This document shows, in pieces, positions 13,681 to 48,198 of a stretch of DNA of 64,000 bases (position 1 is the first letter of the stretch; each line of letters opens with the position of its first letter). Source of the stretch: Wuchereria bancrofti (taxonomy: Eukaryota > Nematoda > Chromadorea > Rhabditida > Onchocercidae); the NCBI GenBank assembly GCA_005281725.1, contig SSBO01000012.1:9461099-9525098 (forward strand), in the 5' to 3' direction. The notes below the pieces were generated by a model, which worked only from the letters and a program-made list of their open reading frames with translations, did not search any database and was not told where the DNA came from. The translations under genes and the position numbers were made by a program.

Positions 13681-16600
13681 TTTGGTAAAAAAATAGAAAA
13701 TGTATAATATATATGGTACAAACCTGTATGCATTTTTTTTCGACTAATTTAATGAGTAATTCAATTGCAATTCGCAAAATTTTCAAACATCATCACTTAT
13801 TTATTCTTTTCGGTTCAATTTTCTCGCCAAAAGGAAAAAAGTATTGGTTAATAATATAGGAAAGCAATTACGATCCTACAATTTGGTCCTATCATTGGCA
13901 AAAATGAAAAAAAAAAATGGTAAAGAAATGATCGAACTCTTTTGGGAATTTAAATTTCCGACAAATTAGATTTAGTTTTGGAAATATTTCGCATTAGTAA
14001 ATGTTATATTTTGTCCTTAATTTTTATATAACATTTCAATTCTCAGTTATGATTATTAAAGAGTGGAAAAGCAGAATAAGAAGGTTAGGAGAAGTAAAAA
14101 ATTTAAATTAACATGTCAATAATACATATATAACAATTTTAATCCCTAAATCATTGATAAAGGTTGCAAGACTGATTTTTTGGTAAAAGATGTGAACGAA
14201 ACTCATCCTTTCGATAATTAAATTTCCTTCATTTGCTAATAATTATGCTAATCTTATCCTGAAACATAATTACTGAATTAATTAAATGTAATTTAATCCA
14301 ATATGAATTGGGAAAGTTTGCATTATTAAAATATTTATATTAAAAATTATTTTATTTCTCAAATATTAACAAAATTGTGATCCAGTAAGAATTAATACTA
14401 ATAATATATTGAATAAATTTGATATTTTTTTTCAAAATTAAATGATTATAAAATGAACAAATAAAATGTTAAACATTTCATTTCATGCTGATTTTTTTTT
14501 ATTTTCTCTTCCTCTCTTACTTTTTCCTTTTTTTTTTTTTTTGTTTTAGCAATATCTAATGATCTCATTAAGCTCTTCTTTTTTTCTTAATTTCAGTTTT
14601 ATTTTCAATCACTTCTGTTTTACTCACACTCTTTCTTCCTTTCTCTAATTTTCCCTCCTTCCTTCAATAATCTCTCTCCTACTTCTTTCCCCACTAATTG
14701 ATATTCAACAATTTTTCACCTGCAAAAATTTATTTGCATTTTGCGTGTGGTTGCATTAATTTCATTCCTATATTACCTTTTTCGTTTCTTTTCCAACGAA
14801 AAATGGTGTAACATAATTATTCAAAGAAATATAAGTTATAATGTATATGCATGCATGGGTATGCACGCATATAATGCATGCATACCTACTGTACACTCAT
14901 ACATGCATGTATGTTTGTTTATGTGAATGATTGTAAACTGAAATGAATATAGTAGGATATTTTAGAGGGAAAAAAAACTTTTTTTTTCAATGATGATAGC
15001 TAAATGGAGCAATTACAAGCTTTCATTATACCTTTTTTTCCATTTCTCTCTTTTTTCCTCTCTCCCTCTCTCCCCGTCTCCCTCTTCCTCTGTCCTTTTT
15101 TGATATCATAAATGGCAACAAATCGAATTCTCGTGGGAAAATAAAAAGAGACAGAGAGAGAGAGAGAAAAAAAACAGTCATCAATTTATTTTTGAAATTT
15201 TACTATTAGTCGATGACATATGTATATTTATATACATATATATGAATTTTTATAAAGATAAAAATAGGCCCACAACAAGAGAGGAAGAGATAGGGGGAAA
15301 GAGAGAGAAGGAAAGAATGAAAATAAACTATAAAGATAGAAATAGTGAGTAAGAAAGGAAAAAAAACAAGCAAAGAAAATGGAGAAGGTAAGAATAAAAA
15401 AAACGAAATTCCATTTTTCCTTTTTTAAAGTTACAAAATATCTTTATTTATTAATAGTTCTGTTTTAAACTTTTGATGAAAAATAACAACAATCGCTAAA
15501 TCTTAAAACACTGTGATTTTGTCATTGCTAAAAAGTTCTTTTTTTTTTCCCTTGCTTTTCCTCTTCTTTCTTCTCTCTTCATCTCTCCTTCTTTATTTCA
15601 CACTTTTATTTGTGGGTGGTCTAATCAACAATATTTATTTGATTTTATTCATTTCTTCTCTTTTCATATCAATAGTTAATTACTTATGTTGTTTTGAAAT
15701 AATGATAATAATAGTATTAGTTACTAACAGATACTTATAATTATTAACTATGACATCTAAAAATGCGTATATTTAACGTTATATTATTGTCGTGATTATT
15801 AAATAATTAATTGATTGTTTATTTATTTGGAATAATTAAGTGGTTGTTTATTTATTATTATTATTCTTTTCATTTTTTTTACTGTTATTATTATTACTAT
15901 TATTAGTGTTATTATTACTGTTATTATCATTATTAATTACTATCACTATTATTTTAATGAGTGAATGCGTTATATTTTTAAAAGTTTTCTAATTATTTTT
16001 ATCGAATTTTAACAATATTTTATCACTTTGCAATATTTTTCATTGATAAATAACAGATAAAATGGTTATAGTGTTAATGAATATAATTATTGAAATAAAC
16101 AACAAACATTTATGGGAATGATAGCATATATGAATGAATTTAGCCTGGTTATTTCATTGTATGTTAGCAATTTTTTTTTCAGTGGCAACTAAAAGTAATT
16201 CCAGAAAAAATCGGGCAATCATTATGATTGAATCTTTCTTTTTTTTTTCTTCTTTTTTAAATTCTAACATTTTTGATTAATTTTAACCATCCATTTGAAT
16301 TGTGCATTTCTTTTTTTTTTTTTTTTTTGTAAATTGACACATGTTAAAGGCCCCCATAGTTATAACAGTTACAGAAAACCGAAAGAATAAAATAAAATAT
16401 AATAGAAAAAAAGAATAGGATAAAATATAATAGAAAAATAATTGATATAAATTCCTTGATATTGTATTAATTTATTTCAATAACCTTTATTATACTATCA
16501 AGTTTTTGCTTTTTTTCAATAGAATGTTTATTATTTCAAATTTTAGTTTCATTAATTTATCATCATTTCATTACATTATAAACTATGGGAAAACAAACTA

Positions 16601-18724
16601 TAAATTCATTTGTAGTAAGTGATAATATATTAGCTTTCCATTTTTAATATATTATTAGTATTTTTCCATAGCAGTTGTATTTGCTAAGTAATAAATAACT
16701 AGTAATAATATAAACGATATAGTTTCATCTCTCACTTTCTAAAAGAATTTTATATTGTTGATTCATTCTAATTCAACCGTTAATTGATAATTTAAAAAGC
16801 ATTTCATCGGTATTTTCCATCTCTTATTATAAATTAGCTCTATTTGATTGTATTTTAAAATTTGTTAAAGTTGCTAAGATATTTTGCTATATGAATCTTA
16901 CTTTTAATTTACAGAATTTTGAATAATTATCAAATTCTCATACAGTTAATTAGTACTAATTGAAATAAAACGAGAAAACAAAAAACAATTACTCCATTAT
17001 TATTGTTATGAGTATTTTTTGGGGATAAGTTTTTTCGCCTCCTTTTTTTCTTTCTTTGTTAAAATAAATTATGAAAGCAAAAAAACAAATGCTTAAAAAT
17101 CTTTTTTAGAAAAAAAAACTAAAATACATGTATGTGTTCTTGCTTACGAACAAAATACCTCATGCATAAAGTGAACTTTTAAATTTTCATTTACTTCACA
17201 ATCTCATACTTCTATGCAAACATTTTACACTTTTCACTAAAAAATAAAAATAAACTAAAATTGATAGATCACTTGCGTCAATTGTTATTTCGATAAAAAT
17301 GTGCAACTTACACCTTTTCTAAAATGAATGTTTTCCATCCTCTTATTGCATTTAATTTTTCTTGTCATTAATCATCACAACTGTTATTGTTTTGTTTTTT
17401 ACCAATCAAAGAATTATCATCATGTAATTATAGCAAAGAAAAAAAAAAGAGTGAGGAAAAGTTATTATCAAAAATATCAAATGAAATTAATTTAAAGGAA
17501 AGATTAGAAATGAAAAATATATTTTTGATGAATAATTTTTCCTTTTTTTTTTGCTCTCCCTCTTTTAAAAGATAATTGATAAATTATAGTATTTTATTTG
17601 AAATTCAAAATTTATAAATGGATAAATTAAAGTGAATAGTTTTTCCCTTTTTTTTAAAGTGTTATTATCTCTTATTAATAATAATAAATGAATTATATGA
17701 CAAAAAAAAATGGATTTGTTATAGATATAAATCACTGTTATCAATGGATAATAAATTATAATATGACAAAAAAATCAAAAAAAAATAAGATTATTATTAG
17801 TATTATCAAAAATTGAATAATTAAACAATGAATTATTATTTAATGAATAAAGAAAAATGAATAAAATTGAATAATTAAAGAAAATATGAAAATAATAAAA
17901 ATTTTAACAATATTACCGGAAAATTTATTTTAATAAAAATTGAAAATTTATTTTAGTTGCAGATGTTATCATTTTATTACAAAATGTACGTTTATATACT
18001 ATGTTTAGTCATTGCAATTTTCACTCATTCATTTCGTCTCATTTCATTTACTTATACCATCGGGAAAATATTATCATCCAAAATGAACAAATTGTATAAT
18101 AAAAAAAAGAAAAAAGAAAAAAAAAAGAGAGAGAAAGAATAGGATGAGATTTACAATGAATAGTAGCAGTATACTTTCTATAAAGTGATAAGAGAAAAAG
18201 ATAAAATAAAATAAAAAATTTATTTTTTGTCATAAAATAAATTAAATTAAATTACATTAATTTTTCTCTTTTTTTCGATTGATATATAAATTTGAATAAT
18301 GGAAATATATGATATATTATATCACTATCATATTATTTATATTCAATGATAGGTGCAGATAATGAGAAAAAAATGTTTTTTCTTTTAATGAAAATAGTAT
18401 TTTTTAATTAAGCAAAAGAAAAATTTCTTTTTTTCATCTTATGTCATATATATACTTTACTTTTTTTTGTTATATTTTTATTTCGCAATAAATTTTATTC
18501 ATTTCTAATTCATTTTTGTACATCTTTTATAATTTTATAAATATGACTTTAATTTTATGATAATTTCATGCATATTTAATGAATAAATAATATCCACCGG
18601 TATCATTAAATCATATATTTATATCGTGATAAGTGATTATAAGTGATTCTAATATCAACTAATAGCTTCAGTGAAAATAAACTTACTCTACGTAATCCCA
18701 CGAGGAAAGAGCCAAATATCTATG

Positions 18725-18860
18725 TAATATGTATGTGTGTATGTACATATGTACGTATATATGTATGTATGTACGTATATGTGTATGTGTGTATGTATGT
18801 ACGTATATATGTATGTATGCATGTATGTATGTGTGTGTATGTGTGTGCGTATGTTTGTGT
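18725..18860. repeat. TATG/TACG microsatellite
   Basis: Tetranucleotide array (TATG, TACG, TGTG). Related shorter arrays occur at about 4465-4505, 12140-12185, 14847-14922, 43855-43930 and 45495-45565. They encode spurious Cys/Tyr/Val-rich frames. Confidence 0.9.
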
Positions 18861-19261
18861 GATTGCAGTGAAATTGATAGATATGTTATAGGAAAGCTTT
18901 TCACTGAAAACTGCTCACATCACTTCGAGCGTTTGCAGTCTGCGTTGCAACAGTCAGTGTTGAAATCTCATCATCATCACCATCATTATACACTTCTCAT
19001 ACTAATTTTCATTATTTATTTAATTTTATTTTCTTTTTTTAATATCAAATTTGCCATATGAAATAATATATGTATAAAAACAAAACCATATATGCATGCC
19101 AGTTATTATATATGTTTTTTTTTTTTTTTTGTAATTTGCATGCAGTTTACATATTGCAGTTAAAGCAAAGCATAAGTATTTATAAATATTGCTTATTTGT
19201 AATGCAATCATTTCTTTCATTCATTTTTGTCCTCTTTTTAAACAAACATCTTTTTTTCTAA

Positions 19262-19620
19262 CTTTAAGCTTTTTCTTGTGTCTTTTTTTCCAAAAAAAAG
19301 AGAAAAAAAAAACTATCTCCATCCTTTCTCATCTATTTAGTCGTTCAAAATCTCAATCCTCTCACCTTTTTAGCATCAAAATTTTCCTCCTTCTCTTTCA
19401 TTTTTCCTCTTCTTTTCTCTTTCCTCTTTCCTCTTTCTTCCTTACCTTCTTCCTTTTTTTCCTTCTTTTTCTTTCATCCTTTATCTCAAACATCATGTGT
19501 TTTCACAACTTCAGGCAATTATTACGTTTTCACAACTTTCTCCTCCTTCTTCTCCCTCTAATCTTTCTTTTCTTCTTTCATTTCCATTTCCATTTCTACC
19601 AAATATTCATCCTATCAAGC
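19262..19620. repeat. Long pyrimidine-rich tract
   Basis: About 350 bases dominated by CTT and TTC on the plus strand. It underlies a 210-codon Phe/Leu/Ser-rich open frame (19189-19821) that has no recognisable protein character. Confidence 0.75.
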
Positions 19621-21019
19621 TTATTTCATTTTCATCCGAAAAAGCCAATTTCATTTAATGCTTTATTACACATACAATATGTTCCGTATCATGTTATTCT
19701 TTTTTTTTGTTTTTCCAACTTTTCATTTTGTCTTTTTTCTGTCCTTTTTTTGTCATTTCCTAGAAATGAAATATATACAAATAGATTGTATGAAGGGAAA
19801 AAAAACTGTAAATGGAAATGATCATTGAAAATTTTTGATTAAAATTTCAAAAAAAAAAATTAATATTTTAATTCATAAACAATGAGCGTCATATACACAT
19901 TATTTGTGTGACATATTTATTTTATTTTATTATCTTTTTTTGAAACCAAACATAATAATAACCGTTTATTTAGCAAAAATTGAAAACAGTTAAGATTTTT
20001 TTTGTTTTTATTTTATTTTGTTTCATGTTTTAAATTGGCGCCTGTCATTTAGTAATGAAACCAATAAATTTGGAACAGTTTGAGCTGATGTTTGTATGCA
20101 ACCAATGCAAATGAATTTATTTATTGATAAAAATGTTACGCTGGGACGTAAATGACTGACTGACGAGAAGGAAAGAAGGAAAAGAGATGAGTGAAAATGA
20201 TGAAAGATGGTGACTAATGTAAATTTGTTGTCAATTTTATTGCCCTTAAGTTTTACTAGTGTTATTTATTCAGGAAATGTTAACGTTAACCACACAAATG
20301 CATTATTGTATCTTTTAGGTTTTTCTTTTTTCTTTTTTTTTTTTTTTAAATCCTTTTATGAATGATTTTTTTCATTTTTTTCTCTTAAATTCTTTACTAA
20401 CTCTTCATTTTATTGTCTTATTTTCATGCTTTTCTTTTCATCCTTTCTTATATTTGTCTCACTTCTACAAAATTATTTTTATTCCTACCGCTCATTGTAA
20501 GTTTTTCAATCGGAATTATGAATTAGAAAATTTTTAATGATTATTTTTTGAACTAATTCATTGTATTCGTTACTTATTTTATTTTCTTTATATTTCAATA
20601 ATAAATTAGTAGCGGACCGTAAACATCAAGCTTTTGTAATTGATCGTAATTTTATCACATGAATGTCCGTAATTTTCGGAATAGCCATGAACATAGGCGA
20701 TACTTTTGCAATATGATTAAAATTTAAAAAAATGAATTTTTCAAGGTAACATTTATTGTCATATTAGTATTTATATAGGTAGGTAGGCACATTAAGGATT
20801 TTTTCACGGGAAAATCTTGAAAGACAAGAACAATCGAGACGTTATGTTTTAAGATTTCCAGTAAAAGAAAAGAAAAATTTCCGGCTTATATTTCGAATAA
20901 CGCGATATTTCTTTTATTCATAATCAAAAGTTAATTCTTTCTTAATAATATGTTGTTAGTTTTATTCAAATAGCATTGATTCATATATATTGATGTAATT
21001 CACTTGAAATACTACCTGA

Positions 21020-21190
21020 ATAAAATCTTCAAGCAGTTAGTATCGTCATCGTTTGCCTCATTTGTTCGTGTTATACGATTCCTGAACAAGTGTAAGATTT
21101 GCAGAGCTGGACGATATAATCGAAATTCAATCGAAATTGGCACAGGGAAGTTGGTACAGGTGTGCGAGGTGTCTTCCATCTTAGTAGTAG
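21020..21190 (+). other. Possible 5' UTR or alternative first exon of PMCA
   Basis: About 170 bases of visibly higher GC, ending TTAGTAGTAG then GTAAAAG, a good donor context. It lies 650 bases upstream of the PMCA start. An open frame crosses it (KCKICRAGRYNRNSIEIG), but no family is recognised. It is listed as a possible upstream exon only. Confidence 0.25.
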
Positions 21191-21810
21191 GTAAAAGATT
21201 ATTAAATTATGTGACAGTGGTGATTTTATTTGCCATATATATACATGAGAATATTTTATTTTATTTCTTAGTTCGAAAATTTTTTTCCTATGAGCAAAAG
21301 GATAAAACATTTGACAGTATGAATTATTTTTCGTATTCATTAGTGCATTTAATTTAAAGGGGTCATCTAAGTAAATGGAATATGTATGATATCAAATATA
21401 TCAGCAAATTTAATATTTTTCTTTTTCGTAAATAGTTGATTTTCTTTATAGGTTACCGTATTCCTTTGATACTTTGTTCATAGGTTTAAAAAAAAAAACT
21501 TTTGTTTATAAAATTGCAGAAGGAATCAGATTAAACATGACAAAAAAAAAAGCTTCTCCATATAAGTCACCGTAATCTCTCATAGTTTCAGTTTTAGATT
21601 TTAGAAGCAGAAAAAAATTTTTTGGAATTAAAAGAAATTATATTTCTACTTTTTTTTTTGCTCGTTATTTGGCATATAAGTATGTTTAAAGAGGGAAGAA
21701 AGAAGGAGAAAAGAAGAGGCACAAAATAAGCTTTACATCAAATGAATGAATGGATAGATGTTGGAAGATTTTGTGGATTTGCTATTTCGAGAAATTTTAA
21801 TCCTGAATGT

Positions 21811-21835
21811 CAGTTTGCTACAGGGAGGTGTAACC
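21811..21835 (+). promoter_or_regulatory. Candidate spliced-leader acceptor / 5' UTR of PMCA
   Basis: A TTTGCTACAG acceptor ends at 21823, 12 bases before the chosen ATG (21836). Nematode mRNAs often receive a spliced leader just upstream of the start codon, so this AG could be a trans-splice site. The frame is open further upstream, back to 21758, but those residues are hydrophobic and unlike PMCA N-termini. The start was therefore placed at the Met of MGSRGEYG. Trans-splicing is inferred, not shown. Confidence 0.35.
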
Positions 21836-43598
<21,763 letters not shown>

Positions 43599-43737
43599 TA
43601 TGCAACAAAATGTCATGTTGATAATGATAATGATGAAACGAAATATTGAAACTGAGATTGATTGAATTCTTTCAATTCCAAGCTCAGTAATATGCTTCAT
43701 CCCTTTTTTTGACTATAATGTTAAATAATTATATATG

Positions 43738-43743
43738 AATAAA
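43738..43743 (+). promoter_or_regulatory. Poly(A) signal AATAAA, PMCA form b
   Basis: A canonical AATAAA lies about 140 bases after the form-b stop codon and is the first one downstream. Confidence 0.5.
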
Positions 43744-46700
43744 TATATATATAAGATGGACTTCATGTCCAATCATTTGCTCCTCCATTTCCTCATTACA
43801 GTATTGTATTTTTTTTAAAAAAATTTTTTAGTTTACACTTAAACTTTACGTGTTTGTGTGTGTTTGTATCTGTCTGTGTAACGTGTATGCGTGCGTGCGT
43901 GTATGTGTGTGTATATCTATGTATGCGTATGTTGTCCGCAAGTTTTTATTTGCCTTAAATCCCGGTTGTAATTTATAATTTTGCTGCATCGTGCAATTAT
44001 CTCCTCCTAACTCTGTTCTGTACCTTTCTTTTTTTTCTTTTAGGTTTTAAGATAAAACTGATGATAGGTGATGATCTCTGAAATAGCTGTGCTCTATTTT
44101 CCCATAAATTTTAACAACACACAAAAAAAAACGAAGAGGAAGAAGCTACAAATTTAATCCTATAATTTTAAAAGAGCACACCTGAACGTTTTTATCAGTG
44201 TGCCTTGATAATTCACCTCTTTAAATATATGATAACTGTTAATCTTATCTTTATTTGGAGTTTCTTTATTTATTGAAACTATCATAGATTATTTGGTTTA
44301 AAAAGCATTTAGTTTAAAATTTCGATGAAATTCCTTCATTCTAACTTAAAAAGTGTGAATTTTTCTTGGATTATTTCTTAGTGATTGCATTTTACCAAAA
44401 TATAATTACGATGATATTCATGAAGAGTTTAATATTTGTTAAATAATATTTCTAATCAAATTTCAAAATTGTCATTGCAAAGTTTACATGCTTATAAGAT
44501 GATAATAATAATAATAATGAGCTTTCTAAAGTTGTAATAGTTTCAATTTTTTTTAAGCGGTCATAAATTTTTATCATTTCTGTGTCATCTTTTATCATCC
44601 ATTCATTGTATACGATGTGATAAGGTTTTATCAGTTCAAATGTTCATTTGAAGAAATTACATTTTTTCAATCCCAAAAAATTTTGATCTATCATTTTTAT
44701 TGGTACGACAATATCTTAATGTTGCACCATATTTACACCATATTCATTGCTAGTGATAGGTGGAATCTCTCTTTTTTTCTTTAAGTTCATTTTGTTGTTT
44801 TCAAAATAGTGAAAAGTTCTTGTAATTTTTATTTATTTTTTTCAAGATTATTTTGGAATAAACATTACTGATTATTGTTCTTTGGTATGTTAACATTTCT
44901 ACTAACCATGCATTTAATTTTAGTGGAAGAAGGAAAAAATAGAAAAAACTTTCTTTTATTTTAATTTCTTTTTTTCCGTTGCTTCATTTTTTTTTTCACT
45001 TTTTTCCGTAATCCATTTCTGTCCTAACGTTTTCCTCTTTCCTTTCTTTTTTTTTTGCTCATTTTTATCCATACATTAAATTACATCACACTCTGTTTCA
45101 TATAATTTCTGTTTCCTAAAAAAAATAAATTTGTCGATGTTTTTTTTTACGGAGCAAAAATCTAGATTTTAAATTTGAATTTTAGTCAAAAATGGTGGGA
45201 ATGACCAATTTTTTTTTGCTCTACTAAAGTCCAAATATTAACGAATACTTCCATTTCTATCCTTGATTTACAATTCTTTTTTTTCAACTTCTTTGTTTCT
45301 TTTTTCTGAATATTAAACGAACGGAAACGAACTTCTGTGAATTTGTTATTATCTTTTTTTCTTTTTTTCATTACACAAATTTTCCTTTTTTCTTCTTTCT
45401 CCTCCGATGATTAATTAGTTTTATATTATGAAGAAATAAATTTGATTTTTTGATTTTATTGCTTATTTCCTTTAAAGCATTTATGAATACGTATATGTGT
45501 GTGTGTGTGTATGTGTGTATGTATGTGTGTATGTGCATGTGTATGTATGCGTGTATGTGTATGTGCCCGTATTGTGCATCTGCTATTTCATTAAGTAATT
45601 TAAAGAAAATTTTTACTTTTTTTTTATTCAAAATTCTTCTCTTACCTAATACACCTCTTCAATATATTTAATTAATCAACTGTATTATTATTAATTTTTT
45701 CTTCCTGTCTGGTCCATTTCTTTTCTAACTAAATGTTTCCCATAAGTATACTTATGTATCGTATTGTTTCTTATCTTTTTTTTTCTTTTTGTAAATTATT
45801 TATAAATTATCATTTCTAAATGTATTTAGATAATATATTTGCTAATTATAAAGTTTTCAGATTAAACAAAAAAAAAAATCATTTGTTACTTTTTCATATA
45901 CATTTTCATTTTACTAAATGAAAATCACAATGATTACACAAAAAGTATTTTCAACAAATACAGTCACATAGTGATGAATGATGTTTACCAAAATGATAAA
46001 TGAGTAGTAATGATTGGAAGATAAACAACCGTACTGTACTACTCATCCTTCTTCATTTTTGATTTCAATGATTTCAGATTTTTTTTCCTAAAATTCGGAC
46101 TTTTTTTTACGATAAATGTAAACAGAATTATATATATCTGGTGATATTGCATTCATGAAATCACTTGCTTCCGTTGACTGGGTGAAACTAATTTTACTAA
46201 CCCTATAAGTTTTATCATCAAAAAGGCAAAAGTCGAAATTATCAGCTATCAGGATATTCCTTTTTATCCTGTTCGTTAATTAGATTATAGATGATCCCAG
46301 GATAACCAGACTGTAGTTATCAAATTAATGATAATTTTGTTTTAATTTTACTGGAACGTCCGATCATATATCGCATGCTTTGTCGATTCTTGCTACCATC
46401 GTGCATATAACGAGAATTACACATGCCCAGAGTTAATTTTGGAATAAATTAATTTAAAAAGATTACTCTTTTCATGCAGACAATAGCTAGTAGTGTTCAA
46501 TATTATCAGTTATATCAGCATATCAATATTTATCAGTATTAAAAATTGTCAACTTTATTACAGCATTTCCAAATTAAAATGATTTCTGTCCAAAATTCGA
46601 ATACTCGATATCGATCTCATTACTTGTACTGACAACTACTCCTGTTAGTAAAATATATACCCCAAAAACATAGTAAATGCAATTTTACCGTAATTATCGA

Positions 46701-48198
46701 AATTTTATTAAATCAGATTTTGATCCGAGAGGATTTCACAAGAAACATGGTAAATAGTGGGATTATAAAATATAAGTAAATATACTCTTCCTAATTTTAG
46801 GACAATTAACAATCGTTATTCGATATTTTTCTAACTCTAATACCATTTTATGAATTCGTAACTTTTAAGATAAACTATATTGATAATTAACATTGAAGCA
46901 ACTTTTTCTTAGCAGCGAATTGGAAGCGAATGATGGAATCAAACTACATGAGAAATATTCGAAGTATGCAACAGATTGCGTTACATATAACTCCTCTGAT
47001 AGTCAGAAGTCCAATAATTTAGGGTGAAAAAATCCACACAGCCATCAGAGTGACTTTTTCATGAATTTAAGTTGAAAAAAAATGGAAATATTTCCCATAG
47101 TTATTTGATCCTTACTACCCAATATTTTCTAACATTTCAATTCTAAACATTCGTTCAAGAGCAAAAAATCGACTTTATGAAGATAGTTTTCGAAATTAGA
47201 AAGTCCGAAAGAATGTAAAGATAAGTAATTACAGATAGCATCAATATAATTTATATTTTTCTAGAAACTCTTGGAAAAAATGGAAAAGTTCAGTCATTTT
47301 CAATAGAGGTTGTATTTTATTTTCTATGAATAAAATACTGAAGAGATTCATTTCGCTAGATTAGAAAAAAAAATGACTGCTTTATTAATTACTTCACATT
47401 TTTACAAAATTCAGTATTCTGAGAACTGGAACCAGAAGATAGTGAAATATAGTAACTTCTTTAACATATCAAGCCATGTCACTCTTCAACAAACAATCCT
47501 TTTGATATTATATAACAATCAATCTACATAAATTTATAATGCTAATTAATAACATTTTTTGAGCATAGTCAAAACAATAATAGTCACGCAAAAATCAACG
47601 ATATGTGATTAGAAAGTTGGTCACAACATCACTATTCTTGTTTTTCTGTCATTCTAAATTTTACAAGTAATAATACCACGAAATATGAGCAAGATAACGG
47701 TCATTAATTTCGAATCACATATACTTTAAATGAAATTTCGAATCACATATACTTTAAATGAAACTAAAATTGAAATATGAGTAATCATCATAGAGTAATA
47801 AGAAAGGAAAGAGTTCTCCTTTAATGCAACAACATCCTAAATCATACAGTCTTTACCACAACACTATCCTTCATTGAACACGGTTGTTCTGTCCCATTAC
47901 ACTTTCCTCTTATATTAGTATCAGTTCCTGAAATTCATGAAACACTTTTGCTTAATATTCCAGTTCTACTCTCTACCCGCAGGTTAGGAAAACTTATATG
48001 ACCAGATCGTTGAAGTTACATGACTAAAAGCTGGAATGATGTGGAAACATTATTATTATCAAAATATTTTCACATCATTTCAATTTTCTTTGCTTATTTA
48101 GAATAATATATCCTCCGCTTACTGTTTACTAGACAACATCGTTCACCAGTTTCAAAACAGATCTCATGTTGTCAGGCATCAAACTGTCTTCCTTGAAT
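43744..48198. other. Interval between convergent PMCA and SMYD genes
   Basis: Microsatellites at about 43855-43930 and 45495-45565. From about 46,100 to 48,000 the sequence is less T-rich and contains short open islands (for example 46350-46430 and 46905-47025) that give no assignable protein. It may be old transcribed or pseudogenic DNA. Confidence 0.4.
47708..47763. repeat. Exact 28-bp tandem duplication
   Basis: Two identical adjacent copies of a 28-bp unit starting TTTCGAATCACATATA, in the interval between PMCA and the SMYD gene. Confidence 0.9.

Larger units (their letters stand above)
1791..21000. other. Gene-poor AT-rich interval
   Basis: Apart from the repeats and the islands listed, this stretch holds AT-rich, homopolymer-rich sequence without an exon chain on either strand. 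Slightly GC-richer patches at about 8041-8220, 9515-9560 and 20620-20700 show no convincing reading frame. It may be intergenic DNA or a very large intron of a gene outside the window. Confidence 0.6.

Noticed and set aside
18643..19061. Cys/Tyr/Val-rich frames
   Set aside because: Translations of the TATG microsatellite.
19189..19821. 210-codon open frame on the plus strand
   Set aside because: Composed almost only of Phe, Leu, Ser, His and Pro from a CT-rich tract, with no domain or exon structure. An open frame of this kind is expected from low C/T complexity.
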